A DNA stretch of 10,833 nt, from assembly GCA_039812545.1 (NCBI GenBank), contig JBDIAR010000121.1:1-10833 (forward strand), read 5' to 3'. The notes under the pieces are model-generated. The model ran no database searches, was not told the DNA's origin, and saw nothing but the letters and a program-made list of their open reading frames with translations. This DNA is from JBDIAR01 sp039812545 (GTDB lineage: Bacteria > Actinomycetota > Actinomycetes > Actinomycetales > Dermatophilaceae). Shown here one piece after another: positions 5,627 through 10,833 of this stretch (positions are counted from its first letter, which is position 1; every line of letters begins with the position of its first letter). Both the position numbers and the translations under genes were made by a program.

Positions 5627-6475
5627 TCACGGACAGGGTCGGGTCACCGTGAGTCGGGTCAACGCCGGCTTCTTCGCCTCGGGTTCGGTCATCGAGGCGT
5701 CCGGGACGCCCTGCCACTTCATGCCGATCAGCAGGTCCACGTCCGTGCCCGTTGCGGTGGGATCCAGGACGAGTTCGGCGTCGGGGATCGTCTTGGCCAA
5801 CAGATCGGCATACAACTTGCCGTGCGGTCCGTAACGCACGGCGGCGACTCCGGTGACCCAGCCCTTCTTCGGGTCCAGCCCGACCTTGCCGGTCACGAAG
5901 CCCAGCCGGGTCAGATCTTCGTCGGCCTTGGTGGCCAGGCCGGTGAAGTAGGTCGTGTTGTAGACGTTGACCTTGACGTCCTGACGGTAGACCAGAGGAC
6001 GGTCCGCGGGTGCGAGCGTGGTGAACGTCGGCCCGAGGATGAGGTCGACGGAGTCGTCGAAGCGGTCGTCGCGCACGAGCGCGGCATCCGGCAGGAGCAA
6101 CTGGCGCACCACCAGGGCACCGTCGATTCCGCTCGGCCCGAACCGGATCGAACCGGAACCGTTGACCTCCTTGATGCCGGTGTAGTTCGAGACCCGGCCG
6201 GGGGTGAACCAGCGCAGCGGGAGTTCGGCGGCAACGCGGGTGGCGGCACCCTGGCTCTCCGAGGCGTTCAACACGTTGAGCTTGAACGAGTTCTGGAGGG
6301 GGGCGAGTGATGTCTCCGGGGTGCAGGCGGGTCGCTCGTCGCCCTTGAGGACGCTCTCCAACGGTTTGGACAGCGCCCAGGCGCCGGCGCCGAGGAGCAG
6401 TGCGGGCACGGTGACGAACGCGATCACACCACGACCGGGCCGCCAGTTGATCGTGTCGTCTGCCTTCTGCGCCAT
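5627..6475 (-). CDS. Membrane-anchored protein with two LytR_C domains, 282 aa
   Basis: Function unknown; LytR_C is the C-terminal domain often found after LytR-CpsA-Psr ligases or alone on a membrane anchor in actinobacteria, which suggests an envelope role. Seen: a short Arg-containing cytoplasmic N-terminus, one membrane segment (about 16-35, VIAFVTVPALLLGAGAWAL), then two copies of the domain. Copy 1 (64-150) starts KLNVLNAS and ends DSVDLILG; copy 2 (about 167-262) starts VKVNVYNTT and ends DVDLLIG, each with an R-[FY]-G-P segment midway. There is no LCP catalytic domain. Cys51, just outside the membrane, and the penultimate-region Cys281 could form a disulfide. The ATG at 6475 has GGAGG six bases upstream; the longer frame to 6817 overlaps the next gene and was rejected. 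Confidence 0.85.
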   Translation of the reverse strand: MAQKADDTINWRPGRGVIAFVTVPALLLGAGAWALSKPLESVLKGDERPACTPETSLAPLQNSFKLNVLNASESQGAATRVAAELPLRWFTPGRVSNYTGIKEVNGSGSIRFGPSGIDGALVVRQLLLPDAALVRDDRFDDSVDLILGPTFTTLAPADRPLVYRQDVKVNVYNTTYFTGLATKADEDLTRLGFVTGKVGLDPKKGWVTGVAAVRYGPHGKLYADLLAKTIPDAELVLDPTATGTDVDLLIGMKWQGVPDASMTEPEAKKPALTRLTVTRPCP

Positions 6476-6496
6476 CCGGTGCCTCCGACGGGTCCC

Positions 6497-6525
6497 TCGG
6501 TAGGCCTGCCCTACCGCCCGGTCAA
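6497..6525 (-). promoter_or_regulatory. -35/-10 promoter for the LytR_C gene
   Basis: On the minus strand TTGACC (6525-6520), a spacer of exactly 17 bases and TACCGA (6502-6497) resemble a housekeeping sigma promoter. The start site would fall near 6490, just ahead of the GGAGG ribosome site of the 6475 start. It probably also feeds the NUDIX gene and dinB downstream. Confidence 0.6.
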
Positions 6526-6538
6526 TCCTCGCAAGCGG

Positions 6539-6583
6539 GCCGGCGCCGGCTCGGGAGGCCGGGCCGTGTCGATCCGTGTCGAT
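6539..6583. repeat. 12-bp palindrome and 10-bp tandem repeat in the 148-base gap
   Basis: GCCGGC|GCCGGC (6539-6550) is a perfect palindrome. Just beyond, CCGTGTCGAT occurs twice in direct tandem (6564-6573 and 6574-6583). Both lie between the end of the membrane-protein gene and the LytR_C promoter. The palindrome may act as a transcript-end hairpin for the former; the tandem copy could be an operator or chance. Confidence 0.4.
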
Positions 6584-6623
6584 ACCCGATCGTTGTGAGC
6601 AAAGGGAGAGCTCGGTGTCGGGG

Positions 6624-7424
6624 TCAGGAGCCGGACGAGCCCGGGGTCGTGGGGTCGGGCTGGGACGGGGTGCCGCCGATGAAGTCGTCCCAGCGCGTCC
6701 GGATGGGAGCCCAACGCCGATCGAAACGATCGGCCCGCCGGGTCGCGTGCGCGACGCGGGCCGGGGAGTAGAGCCGTCGCGCCCACGGCGAGTGTGGACG
6801 GGCGAGACGCACCGCACCGACCCAGGCCAGCGGCCCGACGAAGAGGCCGAGCAGGGCGGTGGGGTACTTTCCCTTGAACGCCGTCACCGCGACGAACCCG
6901 AGGTTGACGATCAACACGGCCGCCACGCCCCCTCGGACGTACAGCTCGGTATCGCTCAGGCCCCCCACGTCGAGCGGCGACACCCCGAACACGCCCAACG
7001 CGACGCAGGCCGCAGAGAGGGTCACGACATTGACCGAGAGCTGGCCCTCCTGGGTCCAGTAGACGTCCTGCAGATGGAAGATCATCGCGAACTCATCGAG
7101 AACCAGCGAGGAACCCACACCCACGAGGACGGCTCCCGCATAGCTCAACACGGTGCTGTATTGCGAGCCGACGGAGACGAAACCGCCGGTGACCAGAAGC
7201 AGGACACCTGGGGTTGAGTGGTGCAGATGAACACCGCCATCGCTGACGTTGTGGAACGGGCCCTTCCCGGCGCGAATCGTTCGGGTGATCGTCCGGGTGA
7301 CGACGAAGGTCGTCACGAAGGCGAGCAGGCTGACCAGGAGCGGGCCCTTCGAGCCGCCGACGACCTCGTCGCGCCACCAGTGCGACAGCCAGCCGGTGAC
7401 GTCGCCGAGTCCGAACATGTGCAT
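6624..7424 (-). CDS. Six-helix actinobacterial membrane protein with HLHH and DEF motifs, 266 aa
   Basis: Function unknown. Seen: about six hydrophobic segments (roughly residues 28-43, 71-86, 94-114, 130-148, one in the VRGGVAAVLIVNLGF region and one in LLGLFVGPLAWVGAV). A His-rich loop VHLHHSTPG (65-73) precedes helix 2. A charged pair D110-E111-F112 sits at the end of helix 3, followed by HLQDVYW (117-123). The C-terminal tail of about 70 residues is basic, then Pro/Ser-rich. I recall uncharacterised actinobacterial proteins with the same HHL...DEFALW...DVYW pattern; the polar residues within the membrane hint at metal binding or transport, which is inference. The ATG at 7424 follows TACCGT by six bases. 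An upstream in-frame start (to 7517) would extend through the divergent control region. Confidence 0.75.
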   Translation of the reverse strand: MHMFGLGDVTGWLSHWWRDEVVGGSKGPLLVSLLAFVTTFVVTRTITRTIRAGKGPFHNVSDGGVHLHHSTPGVLLLVTGGFVSVGSQYSTVLSYAGAVLVGVGSSLVLDEFAMIFHLQDVYWTQEGQLSVNVVTLSAACVALGVFGVSPLDVGGLSDTELYVRGGVAAVLIVNLGFVAVTAFKGKYPTALLGLFVGPLAWVGAVRLARPHSPWARRLYSPARVAHATRRADRFDRRWAPIRTRWDDFIGGTPSQPDPTTPGSSGS

Positions 7425-7436
7425 CCGCCAACGGTA
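7425..7436 (-). promoter_or_regulatory. Candidate leaderless -10 of the membrane-protein gene
   Basis: TACCGT (7436-7431) then TGGCGG precede the ATG at 7424. This is a full TAnnnT match with no convincing Shine-Dalgarno. Confidence 0.5.
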
Positions 7437-7471
7437 GCGGGGGAGGTATGCCGTGAGAGAGTGGGCGCCGC

Positions 7472-7490
7472 CGGCCATCGCCCATGGCCG
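7472..7490. promoter_or_regulatory. Inverted repeat in the divergent gap upstream of the GH32 gene
   Basis: CGGCCAT (7472-7478), five bases, then ATGGCCG (7484-7490) form a perfect 7-bp inverted repeat. It sits between the two divergent genes, 66 bases ahead of the GH32 start. Size and symmetry suit a dimeric repressor operator for sugar-dependent control; no regulator gene is in the window, so this is inference. Confidence 0.35.
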
Positions 7491-7528
7491 TTGTGAGGGT
7501 GCCCATCGGGGGTCCACACGTCAGTCCG

Positions 7529-7547
7529 TACGATCGCTCAGGAGGTG
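7529..7547 (+). promoter_or_regulatory. Possible -10 and Shine-Dalgarno for the GH32 gene
   Basis: TACGAT (7529-7534) fits TAnnnT, and AGGAGGTG (7540-7547) lies ten bases before the GTG start at 7556. The ribosome site is strong and decides the start. The -10 is doubtful because transcription from it would begin inside the ribosome site. Confidence 0.4.
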
Positions 7548-7555
7548 CTCGACTC

Positions 7556-8854
7556 GTGAACGATCGCCCGCGACTGCATTTCACCGTTCCGGCTGGATGG
7601 ATCAACGACCCATTGGGCGTGACCTTCCATGCCGACCGTTACCACCTGTTCGCCCAGTACCTTCCCGACCGGGTCGTGTGGTCCCCCGAATGTCGTTGGT
7701 CGCACGCGACCAGCACCGATCTGCTCGAATGGACGATGCAACCGGTCGCCCTCGAACCCGGCGATGGCGACGGCGGAGTCTGGAGCGGCAGCGTCGCCGT
7801 CCCGCCGGACGGTCCGACCCGACTCTTCTACACCTCGGTCGATGCGGCACATGCCGACGTCGGGCGGATCAGGGTGGCTCGACCGGTGGACGATCTATGG
7901 ATCGAATGGGTCAAGGGTCCGGTCGTCGCCCTGGTCCCCCAGGGTGTCGACGTGGTGGCATTCCGCGATCCACACGTGGTGTTCGACGGGAGCCGATGGC
8001 TCATGGTCGTCGGCGGCGGGCTGGCCGACGGCACTGCGGTCGCGTGGCTGTACACCTCCGACGACCTCGAAACCTGGCGCTTCTCAGGGGAACTCGCGCG
8101 TCGGCATACGGGTGAGGAGGAACCCGTCTGGACCGGCTTGGCCTGGGAGTGCCCGCAACTCATCGAGGTCGACGGTCGGTGGGCCCTGGTCGTCTCGGTC
8201 TGGGAGCCCGGGCAACTGCATTACATCGCGTATGCCGTGGGTGACCTCGTGGACGGGCGGTTCGTGCCCGGCCCCTGGCGGCGCTTGACGTTCGGTCCGG
8301 CCTACTACGCCGCCTCTGCGTTCCGGGACGAGCATGGCCGCCCGGGGCTGATCCATTGGCTGCGCGGGGTCGACGACCCTTCAGGCGTGTGGTCCGGGGC
8401 AAGCAGCCTTCCGCAGTTGCTGAGGCGAGTGGATGATCGCATCCTCCCTCTCGCGCATCCCTCGATCGCGTCGCGGCGGGTCGACCCGGTGGCGTTGGAA
8501 CCGGGCAAGCAGGTGCGGGTGGAGAGTCCGACGATCGACATCGAATGGACTCCGGTCGGGACCGAGTCGGCGCTGACGATCGCCGCGGACGACGGATCGT
8601 CCCCGCTGGAGATGGTCGTCATCGACGACACGCTGACCGTCACCGCCGACGCGGGCGAATGGTCCATGCCGAGGACCGGCCCGGTGCGGGTGGTGGTCGA
8701 CATCGGCGTGGTCGAGATCTACTGCGGCTCAGGGGCGCTCGCGATCCCGGCACGTCTGGTCGCGCCGGTGACACTGACCGGCAGCGGCTCGGGTACGGCG
8801 TATTCGCTCACGGGAACGATCGCCGCAAGCACGGCCGCCCCGGCCCCGCCGTGA
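7556..8854 (+). CDS. Glycoside hydrolase family 32 beta-fructosidase (sucrose/levan/inulin type), 432 aa
   Basis: Hydrolyses terminal beta-D-fructofuranosyl residues, e.g. sucrose or short fructans. All three GH32 catalytic blocks are present: nucleophile D18 in WINDPLG (15-21), transition-state stabiliser D138 in FRDPH (136-140), and acid/base E198 in WECPQL (197-202). WSGS (76-79) is also conserved. Residues 1 to about 300 make the five-bladed propeller; the rest is the C-terminal beta-sandwich. No signal peptide or membrane segment is seen, so it is probably cytoplasmic, acting on an imported sugar. The GTG at 7556 was preferred because of AGGAGGTG upstream and because the family begins just there; an ATG at 7484 lies inside the inverted repeat. 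WINDPLG has Leu where most members have Asn. Substrate cannot be decided, and no transporter or kinase lies beside it. Confidence 0.93.
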   Translation: MNDRPRLHFTVPAGWINDPLGVTFHADRYHLFAQYLPDRVVWSPECRWSHATSTDLLEWTMQPVALEPGDGDGGVWSGSVAVPPDGPTRLFYTSVDAAHADVGRIRVARPVDDLWIEWVKGPVVALVPQGVDVVAFRDPHVVFDGSRWLMVVGGGLADGTAVAWLYTSDDLETWRFSGELARRHTGEEEPVWTGLAWECPQLIEVDGRWALVVSVWEPGQLHYIAYAVGDLVDGRFVPGPWRRLTFGPAYYAASAFRDEHGRPGLIHWLRGVDDPSGVWSGASSLPQLLRRVDDRILPLAHPSIASRRVDPVALEPGKQVRVESPTIDIEWTPVGTESALTIAADDGSSPLEMVVIDDTLTVTADAGEWSMPRTGPVRVVVDIGVVEIYCGSGALAIPARLVAPVTLTGSGSGTAYSLTGTIAASTAAPAPP

Positions 8855-8866
8855 GCCGATCGACGG

Positions 8867-8878
8867 CATGATGGACCC
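8867..8878 (+). promoter_or_regulatory. Candidate leaderless -10 of the DUF664 gene
   Basis: CATGAT (8867-8872) then GGACCC precede the ATG at 8879. It differs from TATGAT by one base and begins 12 bases after the GH32 stop, so the gene may have its own start as well as read-through. Confidence 0.45.
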
Positions 8879-9424
8879 ATGACGCGCCTGCTTGCCACCG
8901 CTGTTCTCGAAGACGCCTTCGATCGGGTCCACGAGGCGCTGCCCGGTGCCCTGCGCGGCCTGTCGGTCGAGGAACTGATCTGGCGACCGGACGCCGACGC
9001 GAACTCGATCGGCTGGCTGGCCTGGCATCTGACTCGCGTGCAGGACGATCACCTCGCGGGCGTCGGCGGCGTCGAACAGGTCTGGACCGCACAGAAGTTC
9101 GTCGATCGCTTTGCCCTGCCGTATGCCGTGGACTCGATCGGCTACGGGCATACCAGCGCTCAGGTCGGCGCCTTCGGCGATGCCGCGACCGATCAGTTCG
9201 TCGGCCTGCTGGTGGAGTACGCCGACGCGGTCCATCATCAGACTGTCGCGATCCTCGCGGGGCTGGACGAATCGGCATACGGGAGGATCGTCGACGAGAG
9301 ATGGGAGCCGCCGGTCACGGCCGCCGTTCGCCTGGTGTCGGTGGTGGGCGACATCACCGCCCACCTCGGTCAGATCGAGTACGTCAAGGGACTTGCGGTT
9401 CGGCGACCGTCGACACGGTCCTGA
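8879..9424 (+). CDS. DUF664 / DinB-like four-helix protein, 181 aa
   Basis: Member of the DinB/YfiT-like four-helix-bundle superfamily (not the DNA polymerase), which includes mycothiol-dependent metalloenzymes in actinobacteria. Seen: an N-terminal helix, W-R-P-D-A-D-A-N-S-I-G-W-L-A-W-H-L-T-R (residues 35-53) with the first metal-type His50, a long helix with H119-H120, and AHLGQIEYVKG (161-171) with His162. This is the usual arrangement of a His-based metal site. The actual thiol and substrate are unknown, so detoxification is only a family-level guess. Start ATG at 8879; it follows the GH32 gene by 24 bases and precedes the interrupted small gene by 44. Confidence 0.85.
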   Translation: MTRLLATAVLEDAFDRVHEALPGALRGLSVEELIWRPDADANSIGWLAWHLTRVQDDHLAGVGGVEQVWTAQKFVDRFALPYAVDSIGYGHTSAQVGAFGDAATDQFVGLLVEYADAVHHQTVAILAGLDESAYGRIVDERWEPPVTAAVRLVSVVGDITAHLGQIEYVKGLAVRRPSTRS

Positions 9425-9430
9425 CTCCCC

Positions 9431-9468
9431 TTGAGCAGGAGACATATTCGGCGGTTACCATCTGCCTT
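9431..9468 (+). promoter_or_regulatory. Promoter of the interrupted small gene
   Basis: TTGAGC (9431-9436), 19 bases, then TACCAT (9456-9461), seven bases, and the ATG at 9469. This gives a -35, a TAnnnT -10 and leaderless spacing together; the 19-base spacer is long. Confidence 0.5.
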
Positions 9469-9798
9469 ATGACGAGTGCCGATGACGCCCGCGCCGCCCT
9501 CGACCGGGCCTAGGTCCTGCTCGATCAGGTGATCGCCGACAACGCCCGCTTCGACGAGATGCTGCGCTGGCTCGGGGAGGCGACCGATCGGGTTCACCGC
9601 CCGGCCGCTTACTACACCGGTCCGGGCCAGAATGACATCGAGACGGTACTCGCGGACTCGCCCGACGAGGTGACTCCCCCGGTGGCCAACGAGGATGCGG
9701 CGTGGGAGGCGCTCGCCGACTTCGACGAGCGCATGCAACGAACCCTGCGCATCGCCACGGCTGAACTCACGGCCTCGCTGGATCAAGCCGACGGGTAG
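9469..9798 (+). pseudogene. Small helical protein gene interrupted by an in-frame TAG (possibly DUF4298-like)
   Basis: The frame from ATG 9469 gives 14 residues (MTSADDARAALDRA), an amber codon at 9511-9513, and then in the same frame 94 more residues to a TAG at 9796-9798. Both parts read as one charged helical protein: DDARAALDRA-stop-VLLDQVIADNARFDEML continues the same amphipathic pattern, and the AYYTGPGQNDIE and ANEDAAWEAL blocks follow. The latter loosely recall DUF4298 (YY, Asp, then EDA), which is a weak assignment. One substitution (for example from CAG or GAG) would restore it. Translation could restart at GTG 9529, giving an 89-residue product. The promoter looks intact, so this is recent loss, a sequence error, or readthrough. 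Confidence 0.6.
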
Positions 9799-9918
9799 GC
9801 CGCCGATCCGGGCACGATGACCGGGTCGGGCAACCCGTTTGCCGGCCCAGGCGTCCTATGGCCAGGCCCCGATCACGACGCCCGACAGGAACACTGTCTT
9901 CGCCACCAGGACACCACA

Positions 9919-10833
9919 GTGAAGGCCATGCGCACCGCGACTCGACCCGACGCACCCCGACGAATCCCCTTGACAACCAGGAGTGCAAAACTCGCGACGA
10001 CCCTGGCCGTCGCCTCACTTGCCGCTGCCGCCTGCAGTGCCCCGAGTGCGCCTGCGCCTGCCGAGGGATCGGTCGTCGGCTCAGCGGCTTCCCATGGCGC
10101 GCCGGTCGGCACGGTGTCGGCGACCCGCGCGGCACCATCGGTCGCGAGTTCGGCGCCGATCATCCGCGCATACGAGTTCCCGGGCGGCATGATCGAGGAC
10201 GGCGGACCCGGCATCAAGCTGTACACCCGAGTCGAGGCGCTGGTGGCCCTGCCCCAGACGCCCGGACGGCACCCGGTCGCGGTCGTGATCCACGGCTCTC
10301 ACCCCTCGTGCATCGACGCGACCAGGGATCAGCTGATCACCTCGGAGGCGCTCACGACGCCGTGGCCGGAGGGCTGCGGAAGCAAGCGCAGCATCAACGA
10401 TCAGGCGATCACGCAGGGCCCCGACTACCTTCGCACGCCGGCCAGCATGGCCTATCTCGCTCGAGCGTTGGCCGAGAAGGCTTTGCGGTGGTGATTCCCG
10501 ATGTCAACACCAAGGAGCGGCTGGATTGGGGCGGCGAACCCCAGACCCTCACTCTGCAAACCGCTCTCGCCAAGCTGCACCTCGGCTTGCTCGCGCGCCT
10601 CGACAAGGGGGAGACGCTTGGGCTGTCGTGGGCGGGCGACGTCAAGGGCAAGCTCGACCTGTCCAGGATCGTCACCGTCGGCCACAGCAGCGGTGGAGGG
10701 TATGTCGTCGACGCGGCGCAGCTCGGCGCCCTCCCCAATGTCAAGGCGACCGTCACGGTCGCCCTCGCCACTCACATCGGAACGCTGCACGGCGGCGGCT
10801 CGAACGAGATCGGACCGGTGAACCCACCGACCA
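9919..10833 (+). pseudogene. Secreted or lipoprotein alpha/beta-hydrolase, frameshifted, 3' end beyond the window
   Basis: A predicted exported lipase/esterase-like hydrolase. Seen: a basic N-terminus, a hydrophobic signal stretch (KLATTLAVASLAAAAC) with a weak lipobox, and an Ala/Pro/Ser linker. Then come VALPQTPGRHPVAVVIHGSHPSC (the HG oxyanion region) and MAYLARALAEK. Here the frame ends at a TGA (10492-10494), but another frame carries on as GFAVVIPDVNTKERLDWG, then ALAKLHLGLLARL and IVTVGHSSGGGYVVDAA, the nucleophile elbow with its Ser, open to the window end. The switch is near 10478-10481: AAGGC for an expected AAGGGC, i.e. one missing G. GTG 9919 has AGGA seven bases ahead; ATG 9928 and an ATG at 9817 are alternatives. 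The 120 bases before it hold no gene I can support. Confidence 0.75.

Larger units (their letters stand above)
18..9280. repeat. Dispersed 7-base word GTATGCC / GGCATAC, 21 copies
   Basis: GTATGCC begins on the plus strand at 106, 118, 406, 851, 3034, 3178, 4568, 7446, 8230 and 9121. Its complement GGCATAC begins at 18, 965, 1169, 2500, 2731, 4148, 4632, 5807, 8103, 9147 and 9274. The base after GTATGCC is a purine in 19 of 21 copies (G in 14), and the base before is C or G in 18. Copies occur in several reading frames and once between genes (7446). Confidence 0.85.

Noticed and set aside
7484..7555. N-terminal extension of the GH32 protein from ATG 7484
   Set aside because: It adds 24 residues not typical of the family, lies in the inverted repeat and has no ribosome site, whereas GTG 7556 has AGGAGGTG.
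1..10833. Search for CRISPR repeats, tRNA, rRNA, transposase or phage genes
   Set aside because: No regularly spaced repeats, cloverleaf-like sequence, rRNA core sequence or recombinase motif was found on either strand by eye.

Overview
The window is a gene-dense stretch from a high-GC Gram-positive bacterium, almost certainly an actinobacterium (Actinomycetota). This rests on the strongly GC-rich third codon positions, on gene families typical of the phylum (DUF664, LytR_C-domain proteins, a DinB2-type polymerase, an HLHH/DEF membrane protein) and on the apparent heavy use of leaderless transcripts. The genus cannot be fixed from the sequence. No tRNA, rRNA, CRISPR array, insertion sequence or prophage gene is visible, and no gene-free stretch exceeds 150 bases.

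Layout. Positions 1-72 hold the 3' end of an unidentified plus-strand gene. From 2835 down to 82 on the minus strand lie a duplicated NIPSNAP-like protein, the ammonium channel amtB, the PII signal protein glnB/glnK (its start codon overlaps the amtB stop by one base) and a TfoX/Sxy N-domain protein. This is a nitrogen-sensing unit without the usual downstream glnD. A 46-bp divergent gap separates it from nfo (endonuclease IV, 2882-3703, plus), which converges on dinB (DNA polymerase IV, 3740-4819, minus). Upstream of dinB on the same strand are a NudL-type NUDIX CoA pyrophosphatase (4866-5579) and a membrane-anchored protein with two LytR_C domains (5627-6475), which has a recognisable -35/-10 promoter. 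A six-helix membrane protein (6624-7424, minus) is divergent from a cytoplasmic GH32 beta-fructosidase (7556-8854, plus). A DUF664 DinB-like protein (8879-9424) follows, then two broken reading frames: a small protein with an in-frame amber codon (9469-9798) and a frameshifted secreted alpha/beta-hydrolase that runs off the window end (9919-10833).

How the parts relate. AmtB and GlnB form the classic ammonium import and PII-gating pair. Nfo, DinB and perhaps the NUDIX enzyme form a loose DNA-repair/nucleotide neighbourhood. The remaining genes are single metabolic or envelope genes. Sequence signals worth a second look are: (1) a 7-base word GTATGCC/GGCATAC present 21 times, far above chance; (2) a repeated start architecture, xAnnnT then 6-7 nt then ATG, at eight genes that lack a clear Shine-Dalgarno; (3) an isoleucine in the steric-gate position of DinB; (4) glutamate replacing the first pore histidine of AmtB; and (5) two adjacent gene lesions near the right end. 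I see no convincing new multi-gene defence or biosynthetic system.
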